NCBI GenBank assembly: GCA_030015575.1
Contig: JASDDO010000028.1
Span: 25,895,154-25,959,153 of the forward strand
Origin: Agapanthus africanus
Taxonomy: Eukaryota; Streptophyta; Magnoliopsida; Asparagales; Amaryllidaceae
DNA length: 64,000 nt
Direction of reading: 5' to 3'
Shown: positions 10,505 through 21,795 of the stretch, piece by piece
Position numbering within the stretch: the stretch's first letter is position 1
Layout: each line of letters opens with the position of its first letter
Translations under genes and position numbers: made by a program
The notes under the pieces: generated by a model
What the model saw: the letters and a program-made list of their open reading frames with translations, nothing else
The model's database searches: none
Told to the model about the DNA's origin: nothing

Positions 10505-11860
10505 GATGCTCGTTCGTCAGAAATACTTGAGCATACTTGGCTGGGTAATGATTCGGAGTCCTTGATTTGTGACAAGGGTGTGATGAGTTTAGGGATGCGT
10601 TTGTGTACCTGATACTATTGGGTAGAGACTTGAAATCCTAGAGCGGGCACATCTGTCAACTCTCTGTACTCATTCAAGTTCCACCAGTATTTGACTTGAC
10701 TTGTGAGATAGTTACGGGTGGACAAGGATGTAAAGAGAAGTTTCGGATTTCGTTTCAAGGTTTTGTCTTGTTGTGTGTTTTGGTTGAGTATCTGAGACCG
10801 GCTGGAGAGTTGCAACCTTAAACCGTTTCGAAGTGGGAATGGGAGCAGATCTCCATGAATATTCGTTGTGGCATATACCCAGGTTTAGTCAGGGTGTGAC
10901 TCCATTCGGATGCTTGTTGTCCGGTTATACTCAGTTTGCTCAGTTGTTCTTTGTTAAGTTTATGTGTTGCACGGAGTTCCTTTATGGGTCGTATCCAATG
11001 AAGGCACCCTGTTCGCTTACCATCTTGGGTAGGAGCTTCAGGAAGCATTGGGTACTGGTTGAGCTTTAGCTCCGTCTTTCCATCCGCAGGATGATGGTTT
11101 TGTGAGAGCGGGCTATACCGACTCTAGAGGTTATACTCGTGCATACGTACTAATTGTTGTCGGCAGTTGGGATCGTCACTTGCCATTGTTAGGACTCTCC
11201 TTCGATAGCAGTTATCAGTAGACATTCTAATTGGCAACCTTTAAGTTTTGTTTGTTAGGTGGTGTCGATCTCCAGTCTGTTTTTCTGACTCTGCGTAGTA
11301 GGATTTTTGGACCCCAGCTAGTCTAGAGACTTCGGAAATGATCCAGCTGTTTCAGGTAAGGATGATGACAGTCTTGTATGGACAGAGGTCTTATGCCGAC
11401 CATGGTGATCGCAGGCTCGAGTTCGCAGTGGGAGATCATGTATTTCTACGGATTTTTCCGATGAAGGACGTGTTGAGTTTTGGGAAGCTTACCCAGAATT
11501 GTAGGTCCTTTCGAGATCCTTAAAGTGAGTTAGTTCCGTTGCCTTTAATTTGGCACTTCCGCCCAGATTATTGAGTATTCACCCCGTATTCCTTGTGTCG
11601 ATACTTTGCAATTACCTTCATGACCTTTCTCACATGATTCAGCACCAGACCATTTAGCTTGGATGCGATCTTTCGTTCACCAGCAGCCCATTTGTGTTAA
11701 TGGCTAAGCGGGTGGAGAAACTTCGGTCAAGGGTCTTGCCATCTGTGAAGGGTTTTTCTTGGACGTAGCCGTATAGTGAGGTAATCACTTGGGAGGCTGC
11801 GAGCGAGAATTGAGAGTTTTATACTTTTCTCTTTGAAGGTACGCTTAGTAAAAATTTTTA
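10505..11860 (+). pseudogene. Tekay-type integrase (3' end of pol), heavily decayed
   Basis: Conserved integrase blocks can be read across three frames with many stops. They are EILEHTWLGNDSESLI near 10520, VCVPDTIG and EILERAH near 10590-10650, REVSDFVSRFC (zinc-finger region) near 10720, LRPAGELQP near 10790, VGSWDRHLPLL near 11160, and RSYADHGDRRLEFAVGDHVF near 11390-11440. Around 11780 the tail PYSEVITWEAA corresponds to the chromodomain-side end of Tekay pol. The 5' pol, gag and 5' LTR of this element are absent. It belongs with the PPT and LTR that follow. Confidence 0.8.
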
Positions 11861-11878
11861 ATTCGGAAACGAATTTTT

Positions 11879-11890
11879 ATAAGGGGGGAG
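11879..11890 (+). promoter_or_regulatory. Polypurine tract of the Tekay fragment
   Basis: TAAGGGGGGAGA lies directly upstream of the LTR start, where plus-strand DNA synthesis is primed. The sequence before it, AATTCGGAAACGAATT, is an inverted repeat also present (as aattcggagaccgaattt) before the tract at 43873. Confidence 0.85.
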
Positions 11891-11892
11891 AT

Positions 11893-14800
11893 TGTAACGT
11901 TTCAGAAATCGTTTTGCGAATTTTCCCGTTTTAGGGCAAAATTGTCGGTTTTTCCCGTTTTAACCCGATTTCGATTAAACGTCCGTATAAGCTTACCGGC
12001 ACCTTTTTTAGCTAAAATAAAGCTTGTGCGCGAACTTTAGGGGTTTTTGGGAGGTTTTTGTTCAGATAGAATTTTTCCCAAATAAAATATTATTTTAAGC
12101 GGTATTTGGTGCATGTAAATCGGGAAATTTCTTCTCTTGAGAATAAATTATTTTTTTTGTCACTGGAAACTTCTTTTTAAATATCTAGATATTTTTGGAG
12201 TGCAAAAGGAATTTTTTAAAAAAGAAAAGAAAAGGTGTAAATGTGACAATTAGCATTTATTAGCATTTATTACTCTTTTTCCTAGCAATTTCTTCACAAA
12301 AAAATTCACAAAAATACCACCTCACCCCCTTGGCCGGCCCTTCCCTTCCCCTTGCTGCCCCTTATCATTTCCACCCATTTTCAACTCATTTTTCATCAAA
12401 TAAATCATGAAAAATCCAAATAAAATCACAAAAACTCAAATATATTCATTTTCCTTCATTCTTCTTCACAAAAGTAGCTTGGATCTTCATTCAAAACATC
12501 ATTTTGGAGGAAAAGATGATGAGTTTGGTTTCTTGGTTTTGATCTTTTGTGGAGGTATAAAACCCTAACCCTAATCCTTTTTGTTGTTTCTAAATTTCTA
12601 ATTAGTATATTAATTGTTTATTTAAGCTTTTAATTTCATGTTTGAAATTCAAGACTTGATTTTTATGATAATCTAGTTAGGGTAAAACTTGATTTATGTG
12701 TTTAATATTTAATTGAAGTGTTAATTTATGAATTGGAAAAACTTAACCTAGTAGAAAATGCTAATTGTTGTTAATTACTATTTTGTCTAATTAAGGGTTT
12801 TTGCTTACTAGGTTTTTGCTAAAGCTTAATTAAGCAAGTTTAAAAATATAGAAATGGTTTAAATGGTTTAACCTTGCTATTTGAAGATATTTGTAAATTA
12901 TAGTTTTGGTAAAACTCGTAGTTTTGTGCTATAAAGATAAGTACTGCTTACTAGATTTCGGTAACTTTAGGCGTGGGTTTCTTTTGACGTTGCGACGCTA
13001 TTTATTTTCGAGCCCACGTTTATTATTGTGTTTTGAATGCGCGATCGGGACGATCGGAATCCAGACTAGGTGTTTCGTAGTTTGGCGACCCTAGTTAGGA
13101 TTTTTGGCCGATGTTGTGCGCGTCAGATGCGCTAAGCGCGCAGTGTAATTTTCAGGGCGTTATTCTTGCGTTTAAATATCTTTTCGTCGATGTAGAATAT
13201 ATGCTTATATGATGTGTTTGTGAAATTTTAGGTTCGCAAGCGGGGGCTTCGGACGCTACGACAAGGGGAAACAGGTGGTAGGATTCACCTAACTTGGAGC
13301 GTTGGTGAGTAGATTTAACATCTACAGGGGGATCGCCCGCATGGCGTTATGCGTCTGGACTAGAGATGTTATTTCTGTCGCATATTTTATGTCATATTTA
13401 GAATTGCGCATTTACCCTATTACTTAGATATTGTTGTGCTTGGACTAGTATCCTCAGGACACTGCACATATTATTGACGATTCATGTTGCACGAGCACCG
13501 ATTGTATGCTACACACACCGTCAATAATTGCCATGTCACGCACAACCCACTTATAGATATGATATTGCTTGGTTAGGGACATTGAGACTTTGATTCATAT
13601 TTCTTTACGCATTGACTTATAGCATACCTGTATACCTACATGCTTACACATATGTTCTGACATAGTTACATGCTAGTTACCTGTATACCTATAGAGTATT
13701 GTACCATTAGTGATAGGTACATGCACACTTTATGACATAGCTACAGGTATACCTTGCACACCTATTTCACTTATACCAGGGGGTATACTACATCATTACT
13801 TAAAGGTAGATACATATATCTTGCTATACCTTTATGTTGCACATATATCTGGTTATAGCTACATGTTTACCTTTACTTGATGTTATTTTAGAATTGGAGA
13901 GATTAGGAACCGCATGATATTATATTAACTTGTTACAGTTAATTGCTGCTTTTCCTCTATATGCTCGCATTTCAGATTTATGATGCGTATACTTTATTCA
14001 TGGATTTTCGCATTGAGATATGGATTTTTCATGATGTTTTCTGGATTTGGGAACCGTGGTAGTTCATGAAATTATGCATTATTTGAAAAACCCGGTTTCC
14101 CTTGATATGATATTTCAGCAGTCACCATGAGATTTGTCGTTTACAATGTGTATACCCCACGCGAGGAAAGGAGGGGTCCGTGTGCGGGTACATGGTGGGG
14201 CCCGGAGGTACCCCGAAGCAAGAACGATGTCGTGGTGTCAGGCGATGAGGCTTAGGGGAACCATACTATCCGGTGACAGGACCAATGACTCAGCGGCTAT
14301 CATGCGGATACCGACGGGAGTCATGTACGTATGGATACGTCGAGAGGCGAGGGTCAGAGCTAGGCACTCGAGCTTTCGGGATAGCATTTGATACGTACCT
14401 ATCAGGATGTTAGTCTGGGAGACGGCATATGATAGATCAGTATTTCTGTGTCGATACTTGGCACATTGGTTTCATGATATTTCTAATTACTCCTTGTATA
14501 TATAACAGGGGATTTATCCGCTGTTATATATACCCTTACACCAATATTAGTGGAATGGGACGCTAATATATGTGTATTGACCCCATCATATTTATTTATG
14601 TCATTATATTTAGGATGTTAGAATTTTGCTGGAGATTTGATTCGGGATATAAGAGATTCATTTGAGATTGGATACTGGATAGATATGTGAGATCCACTTG
14701 ATATTCTACATTCGATATATGTGAGATATACTTGATGATTGTACATTCGATTATGTGAGATATACTTGATATTGTGCAATTGAGGAGATGTGATACTTAG

Positions 14801-15796
14801 ATGATATGAGAGCCAATTTGGGGGCTGATTTGAGGAATTGGGATTTGAATTGTCTTGTTGGATTGTGATCCTACCACGATGTCAGGATTCTGTGGAAATG
14901 ACATACTTCACTCCATACCTCACCTTTATCTGTTTGTGCACTGCTTCATGTATTAGTAGTACCTGTTAGTATACCTTTCATGATTGTTGCACATTTACTT
15001 TCTCATATCCCTATTGCATGATTATTGCATACTGTTGTCATATCATCATTGCTAGTGTACTTTCCATTATTCTGCATTCATATGACATGTTATTACTGGT
15101 AATTGCATATCTTAGATTCACGCTTTACGTGCATACTTGCGATTACCTGCATATGTTATTTACTATTCACGAGTTGGCAACTCACCCCCGTTGTGCCACA
15201 GTGTTTGCAGGTGTTCCTCAGGATAGTCAGAAGCAGGCTATTATCACACATCTTATCATCTTTTGTTACAGATATCGCATCAGCTCACAGTGTGCAGTTT
15301 GCTTAGGTGGGTTTTGTGGTTATTCGTTGTATTGTATATTCGTTGTATTCCTGTACTCTCCATCTACTATTTTCATATTGACTTAGAGACTTGGTGAGGA
15401 CGATGTTGTATATTATGTTGGATTTGTTGTCTTTTATACAGTTTCCTTTCTATCGTCTTCTATTTCTTCGCTACGGCGTCGTATATTTGTTGTGGTGGTT
15501 GTTTTCCGCCTTTGGACGTGGATTTGCTCCTGTTGGGGATGCTTTACTTTATATTTATGTTGTACCCATTTTTGGGGTTGGTTTTTATAAAGGAGGTGCT
15601 GCCGAAATTTTCAAGAAAGAAAATTGGACTTAAAGAATTTATACTTGAGATTTTTTTAAAGGTTTAAACAATGTTTCTTATCTTTTCTTGTCTTTTAATA
15701 GTTTAGATTTCTGGGTTTTGGCTTTCTTTTACTGCGTTACGCCTGTAGACGTTGCGTAGTATTAGGGCCGTCACGTGCCAATTTCGGGTCGTGACA
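11893..15796 (+). repeat. 3' LTR of the 5'-truncated Tekay element (3.9 kb)
   Basis: It starts TGTAACGTTTCAGAAATCG after the polypurine tract and ends GGGTCGTGACA. It carries the block series shared by all Tekay-type LTRs in the window: gtagatttaacatctacagg (13308), a catgtcacgcac block (13530), a ggtacatggtgg block (about 14185) and gagttggcaactcacccccg (15170). Local repeats include cctgtatacct-type words at 13625-13880 and a ~37-bp gtgagatatacttgat repeat at 14685-14785. Short open frames inside are not genes. Confidence 0.85.
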
Positions 15797-16440
15797 GGTG
15801 GAGAGGGGACTTACTGGATTTAGGATAAGAGAAGGGTGAGGGTGAGCTAAAGAAGTCTCCAGGGCATTGTTTCGTCGCTGGAATCTCCTTGTATCGTTGC
15901 CGGAACTCACCTTTTTGCTAACTCCACTTGTACACTATGTATCGTTGCCGGAACTTCACCATTTTGCTAACTCCACTTGTACACTAAAGGACTTGAGAAT
16001 TTTGTATAGTTTTTGTAATGAAATTCTGGTGAGGAGGGGCGAAATATGGTGTGGTATTTATAGGGGAAATTAGGGTTTGGAAGTGATGAAGAATGCATTA
16101 AAATTTGCATTAAAATTGGATTAAATGGGTGATTCAATGTCCTGTGGAAAAATTCAGGGAAAACAAACAGTATGAGGGAAGTGGGGTAGGCCAAAAGGTG
16201 CAGAGGTGAAAAGATGGGATGCATCACCGTCGGTTGGACCGTCGGTGCCGGTTTTTTTTTAGGTTCTCGCCGAGCCAAAACCGACGGGTGGGCTTGGGGT
16301 TTAGGCCATGTGTTGGTGTCGCTTGGTTTTCTCTCGTGCACATGTTTGATTAATCAGTGGCTCGTCAGTTTATGTGTTGTGCACGTGTAGACTCTTGGGC
16401 TTCTAAAAAGTTTAAAAGAAAATTAAATAAAAAGATAATG
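15797..16440. other. Unassigned flank of the Tekay fragment, with a 48-bp tandem duplication
   Basis: The LTR end at 15796 is followed by ggtggagaggggac, which is not part of the surrounding split LTR. A direct duplication of gtatcgttgccggaact-type sequence occupies 15891-15938 and 15939-15987. No family recognised. It is either DNA carried along with the truncated Tekay element or part of a further insertion. Confidence 0.5.
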
Positions 16441-16444
16441 TAGC

Positions 16445-16512
16445 TGATGGGATTTGAATTCGGGTGCTATGTCTCAGCAGTGCAAGGCTTTACCAATGAG
16501 TTACAAGCTCCT
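16445..16512 (-). pseudogene. tRNA-like sequence (tRNA pseudogene or SINE head), tentative
   Basis: The minus strand has TGTAACTCATTGGTAAAGCC, resembling the A box and D arm of a tRNA. About 30 nt later comes GAATTCAAATCCCATC, resembling the B box and T arm. A-to-B spacing is tRNA-like, but the acceptor stem does not pair well and the B box deviates from GGTTCGAATCC. A T-rich run follows downstream on that strand. It could be a SINE head or chance. Confidence 0.35.
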
Positions 16513-18341
16513 TCTTACTGTTCAAAAGTAAAACAAACTTATAACTCTTGCTCAGGCTTAGGCATTCCTTTCTTTATTTTGAAAAAAAATCATACAGAAA
16601 GTTTAGGGTTGTTACACACGTACACCCTTAGAACTTGCTATGTCACATGTAATCTATTGCACACTGTTAGCATCATTAATAACTATTGTTATGCACATTT
16701 GTTATTATTGTAACACATATCATATCTCATTTTAATTGCTACTGCTCATACCATCATATATATTGGATTACAAGAATTTTTGTTTTGAGATTTATGCATT
16801 ACTGGTCATATTCAATGAATTTTCATGATTGATGTGATATGTCCACCAAGAATTGTTTTTATGATTTGGATTTACGCCGAACCGAGTGGGTGACTATACG
16901 GTTGCGGATTTATACGTTATCCAGACTGAGTAGGGGGATATACCGTCGGATACATGGTAGACCCGGTCGAGACCGAGGGACAGGAAAGCCACATTTGAGG
17001 TGGGGAGCCTAGCGAGGACACTCGATACCGGAGATAGTTATGAAACACGGCGGATATCTGGAGGGTACCGACCGATGTTGCTGATCGACAGGATCGTTCG
17101 GGGAACGATGCCTGCTAGAAACAGAAGATTTGTGTCGGTGTTGGACACGGAAGGATTTTATGGATCATATATAATGAACTAGATTTTGAAAGACTAGATA
17201 AGATTTCTGTGTTGTTTTATACATTCGTTATAGTTACATATTCATGCTTCCATATGCTATTATGCGTTATGCTTACAATTTCAACTGTTAGATGTTAGTT
17301 TATTCACTGAGTTGGCAACTCACCCCCGTTGTGTCTTAGTTCCTTGCAGGTGTCGCGTGGACGCATAGCAGCAGTGCGGATCCACTTGTCAGCTTTTATT
17401 GCTTGTATTGCTAGGTGGGTTACATATGCAGTAACCATCTATTTTGGTATATGTATTTTGGATCTAATATCACTCCATCAGATCCTGTATATTTAACTTA
17501 GAACCAGACATGCTTGTATATGTTTTGATTCGATTGAGTGAGATCGACTAGTTGTGTTAGTGTATGCTTTCTTTACTTATGTATATGATTCTTCGCTTTG
17601 AGCGTCGTATTGTTATTGCGTGATGATTTCCGCCGTTTGGCGTTGTTTTGCTCCCAATTAGGGACGCCACTTATTTAAACATTATATAACTGCTTTTATT
17701 AACAATTAAAAAGGAGGTGCTGTCGAAATTTAAATGCTAAAACCAGTTGTTTAAATTTGTTTCTTAAAAACCATTCGACATGCTACCTCATCCTTTTCAC
17801 TTTAAAACTGTAAATTTCTTAATTCCGCAAATAGGGTTTTGATCTTGGTTTTCTGGTTTACTCGGATTGTGTCGGCATCTTTAGATGCCATACAATCTAA
17901 GTGCCGGTCACGCACCAAATTCGGGTCATGACAGCCCATTAATGGGGGGATGTGCCGGCGTGGGACTGGGGCGGAGGGTATCCCGCTTTGGCGAGATACG
18001 CGGAGCCGTTGTGGAAGCGCTGGGGCTTCGCATTCTCGTTTGTCCGGAAGAGCTGGGGAGGCTTAGCTTGGCGTGAGGCTCGGAAACGAGCCGGGAGGTC
18101 GAGAAAGCTCAGCTCCGCAATAGCTCGGAGACGAGCATAGGAGGATGGGCGCCAGTTCGGCGGCTAGGTCGCTCTTAGGTAAGAGGCGGAGTGTATGCTC
18201 GGAGAAGAATCGATGAAGGTCATCGGTCCTCCACACTGATTATGCCTCGGTATCCCCCCAGGAATCTAGCGAGCTGTCGCGGATGACGCGTCATTCACCA
18301 CGTGTCGTGATCTGAGGAATTCTCACTTATGAGCATCATCA

Positions 18342-18683
18342 TTAGCCGCCCACTTTCGTTCCGACCTATTTATGGATTGGGTCGAGAGTGGCCTGCTTGG
18401 TTTGTCTCGCTCAGTCTGTTGCTGGGAATTCTCGGTGCGGATTTTCCTGGGCGACGTGGTGTTGGGCAGTTGCGTCGTTTAGATTTCCGGACCCACGTGG
18501 CGTATCCCCCAGTGCTTGGATCTTCGCGCGTATCTCCGATGATATCAGCGGATCAGCGAAATGATCGCGCATTAAAGAGGGTGCGCTGATTCGCTCATTC
18601 GTTTGTTAGGTCACAGGCCACACGTCTGAAGCGGGTTAGCGAACGCGACAGGCTGTCGCTGTCGCTTGCGATCGAAGGGACGT
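18342..18683. other. Target DNA left of the large element (promoter-like, GC-rich)
   Basis: Together with 62225-62674 this forms one contiguous pre-insertion sequence, because both sides carry gacgt at the junction. Left of the insertion it is non-coding and contains CG-rich words such as gcgcgtatctcc. No reading frame of interest. Confidence 0.6.
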
Positions 18684-19570
18684 TGTTCCCGCCAAAATCT
18701 TCGCCCAAGAGCTATTAGTTCCTGTTTATGCCGGCTTAAGTTTCGTTTACAGATATGTGTGAAACCAGGCTCATTCATATACGCACATGCACACATCAAA
18801 GGAAAAACAGGTGTTCAACGACAAAAACAATGCATTTAATCGAACATTTTATTCTACAGGAAATAGATCACCAAACATGGGATCGAAAGTACAGGGATTC
18901 ACAAAACTATGGATAAAATTATCTAACTCCCTCTCTGCCTTCTCCACCATGATAAAGCGGCGATCTTCACGAAGAGTAGTTACCCATCGGTCAGCACCGC
19001 ACCCATCAGCAAAGGCAGACATGACGACCCGCTGAGCCCGTATCTGGCTTAGCAGCCGGACAGAGCGATCCCTCAGAGCTGCAGTGATCAAAAGTGCCTC
19101 GTGGAAGCACTCGATCTTATCTTCCGCGGCGTCGAGCATTGCCGGAGTCATCTCCACCGGAGGAGGGGGAATATCCTTAATCACAGACAAGAAAACCATC
19201 CGAAGCTAAATGGAGCCGATGGGGAAAGGAGATCCTATATGAGTCAAGAGCTTGTGTAGCACCGTGTCGCATTGGTCATCCGTAAGAATAGAGTTCACCA
19301 AGCGCGTAGAAAAACGAGGAACAATTTCCTCAATGGGCACCTCCAATGGCTGACGGCGGGCATGTGGGCGATTACAAGCCATGGCTCTTCTCTGTTAAAA
19401 TGATTCTCTGAAAATAAGAGAGAAAAGAAGCATTGCTTCAGATTATAAAAGGAGACATTTAAATCTAGGCACAGAAAATGCTGTGCATGATGGAACTATT
19501 TCCAAGCTCTGGGAAAGAGAAGCTTGACTCAGGAAAAGTGGAGAAGGAAGGTGAAAAGACACCTTCAGTA

Positions 19571-19880
19571 ATGAGGCAGCGCCTCACGTGAAAAGCACGA
19601 GAGCGCTGAGTGCCAGCGCTAAAGAGTCAAAGACTCTGAGGCAGCGCCTCACGTGCAAAGCACGAGAGCGCTGAGCGCCAGCACCATGAGTCAAAGACTC
19701 TGAAGCAGCTCCTCACGTGCAAAGCACGAGAGCGCTGAGCGCCAGCGCCATGAGTCAAAGATTCTGAGGCAGCGCCTCACGTGCAAAGCATGAAAGCACT
19801 GAGCGCCAGCGCCAAAGAGTCAAAGACTCTGAAGCAGCGCTCACGTGCAAAGCACGAGAGCGCCAAGCGCCAGAACTAAA
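19571..19880. repeat. ~65-bp tandem repeat in the 5' LTR
   Basis: Five units begin gaggcagcgcctcacgtg or variants at about 19571, 19637, 19700, 19764 and 19829. Each contains gcgctgagcgccagcgc and gagtcaaagactc, both inverted repeats. The 3' LTR has only three units (about 55357-55510), so copy number changed after integration or by conversion. Confidence 0.85.
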
Positions 19881-20279
19881 TATTCTTCACCGTTGGATTA
19901 AAAATCCAACGAAGATGATAAATCATCAAAATTCATAACAAAATGTTCTCGGCCCTTAGATCAAAGATCCAACGAACATGATTAAAAGTCAACAATTGAC
20001 CAGAATAAAATTATGTTAAGGAAACATTCCTCAGAATCTTTCCAAACAGGAAAGATTGTGCTCTGAAAATCAGAACACCGCTGGATCAATGATCCAATGG
20101 TGATCAAAATCACCAAAGTACAGAACAAATTCTGTATGGGAAGAGATTTCCCAATCTTGTTAAAAATAAGAATATTGCCTTCTGTAAAACAGAAGCCCAT
20201 CAAAGATCCAACGGTGGGGAAATCCCCAAATCAATTAGAGAAAAGATCTTTTCAACTGATTCAACAAATCAGCCTGCCC

Positions 20280-20287
20280 TATATAAA
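20280..20287 (+). promoter_or_regulatory. TATA box of the large element's 5' LTR
   Basis: TATATAAA within CCCTATATAAAGGCC. The same sequence is kept in the 3' LTR at 60171-60178. Transcription would start about 30 nt downstream, making U3 about 1.6 kb and R-U5 about 2 kb. Confidence 0.75.
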
Positions 20288-20689
20288 GGCCCCAAGACTT
20301 CAAGTCTCATATAGAGAAACCCCCCAACAAACTTTGAGAAATTTCAGAGAGAAGATCAAGCTCTGCGAAGAACTTTTCTTCAAGGTAAAAACAGAGAGAT
20401 GAAAAATATCTCATCATAAAAAGAACTTAGTTCTTATACCAGATCATAGATCTATAAGATAAATTGTCTTTCACAAAAGAGATTATAACATCTCATTATA
20501 AAAAGGGGGGAGAATGATTCAATTCTCTCAGGATCACAGATCCATAATGGCAAAGCCTTTTCATCAAAAACATAACAGATTGAAATATCTCCTATAAAAT
20601 AAGAACTTTGTTCTTAGATCTACGAGACAAAGTCTCTTATAAGAGAGAATTTAATTCTCATAGCGCGGAACTGATCAAAGTTGCATAAA

Positions 20690-21185
20690 AGAAGAGCCTT
20701 AGCGCTCCAATTTAAAAGGAGTGTCTCAGCGCTGCAGAGCCTTAGTGCTCCAATATAAAAGGAGCGTCTCAGTGCTCCAAACCTAGCGCACAGTGCTGCA
20801 AAGCCTTAGCGCTCCAAATTTAAAGAAACACACTGCGCTCATTATCTGGCGCACCACGTGCTCCTCACGTGTGCGCTACTTCACCAGAAGCGCACTGCGC
20901 TCATTATCTGGCGCATAGCGCCAAGCGCGCCACGTGCTACTCACGTGTGCGCTACTTCACCAGAAGCGCACTGCTCTCATTATCTGGCGCATAGCGCCAA
21001 GCGCGGCACGTGCTCCTCACGTGTGCGCTACTTTACAGAAGCGTACTGTGCTCATTATCTGGCGTATAGCGCCAAACGCGCCACGTGCTCCTCACGTGTG
21101 CGCTACTTAACAGAAGCGCTCTGCGCTTAGTGACTGGCGCTCAACGCCAAGCACACCACGTGCTCCTCACGTGTGCGCTGAGAGA
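20690..21185. repeat. GCGC/CACGTG tandem repeats downstream of the TATA box
   Basis: The first part (20690-20820) repeats gccttagcgctccaattta-like units. The second (20825-21185) repeats a ~80-bp unit with cacgtgctcctcacgtgtgc, gaagcgcactgcgctcatta and tggcgcatagcgcca. Nearly every unit is made of inverted repeats, such as CACGTG pairs and GGCGC..GCGCC. Matching repeats in the 3' LTR are at 60590-61100. Confidence 0.85.
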
Positions 21186-21535
21186 ACATAAATTGTTCTT
21201 TAAACAATAAAGCCCCGGAGCTATGATAAGTGCTCAACACTCAATAAAAGACAAAAACTGTTGTCAGAACCCAAACCAATGCTCAGCATTGTTAAATGAA
21301 AAATGACTGAGCCTAATTAAATGTCCAACATTTTAACCGAATGGGCCGAGCCTAAGTTGGCCACAGATCCCTAATTCAGATTAATTGAGCCCATATGCTC
21401 ATAAATCTTTGATCTTAGTCCCAAACTTGACTACAGATCTCCCAAACAATATTTGTTCAAGGGTACATCTCTTCACTTCTCTGATATGTGTCGTTGTAAT
21501 CCTTCAACGTCTTCAGAGAAGTGACGGGTCCCGAC

Positions 21536-21795
21536 AACCAGACATTCCACGGACTGTGGGGTCCTTAAACTCATGGACTATGATGTCCTTAAACTTTACG
21601 GACTGTGGGGTCCTTAAACTTATGGACTATGATGTCCTTAAACTTTACAGACTATGATGTCTCTAAACTATCATGGACTGTGGGGTCCTTAAACTCATAG
21701 ACTATGATGTCTTTAAACTTTACAGACTATGACGTCTTTAAACTGTCACGGACTATGATGTCTTTAAACTTATGGACCGCAACGTCCCTAAACTA
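21536..21795. repeat. GGACTGTGGGGTCC-type tandem hairpin repeat
   Basis: About ten copies of ggact(g/a)tg(g/a)(g/t)gtcc followed by ttaaact. Each copy is an inverted repeat GGAC...GTCC. Homologous arrays are at 61464-61700 (3' LTR) and, in two blocks, at 58570-58960 and 59218-59375 (related solo LTR). Confidence 0.88.

Larger units (their letters stand above)
8990..17933 (+). mobile_element. Tekay-type solo LTR, split by another Tekay fragment
   Basis: The ends are TGTAACG (8990) and CATGACA (17933), flanked by a perfect TSD gccca (8985-8989 and 17934-17938). The front half runs to about 10480 and includes the blocks gtagattaaacatctac and catcggtaattgacatgaca. The back half resumes around 16600 and includes gagttggcaactcacccccg at about 17308 and the tcgggtcatgaca end. 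The order of blocks matches the intact LTRs at 11893-15796 and 36417-40746, so the two halves make one LTR of about 2.8 kb. The middle is foreign. The inner junctions are approximate. Confidence 0.8.
8609..18341 (-). mobile_element. Solo LTR of a Tat-type element, split by a nested insertion
   Basis: The two halves, 8609-8989 and 17939-18341, together align end to end with the LTR at 4128-4935: the TGATGGAG and GAGCATCATCA ends, the region around the minus-strand TATA (near 8876), and the GGGATACGC block. The joined length is about 784 bp. No internal domain follows on either side. The flanks atagc (8604-8608) and ttagc (18342-18346) form an imperfect 5-bp TSD, so this is a solo LTR. It was hit by the Tekay-type LTR at gccca. 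Confidence 0.83.

Noticed and set aside
15018..15633. Plus-strand frames of 80-122 codons
   Set aside because: They lie inside the Tekay 3' LTR and overlap its conserved non-coding block; hydrophobic look comes from T-rich sequence.
19571..21185. CRISPR array, because of regularly spaced palindromic repeats
   Set aside because: Repeats have no unique spacers, sit in an LTR with TSD-bounded ends, and the genome is a plant.
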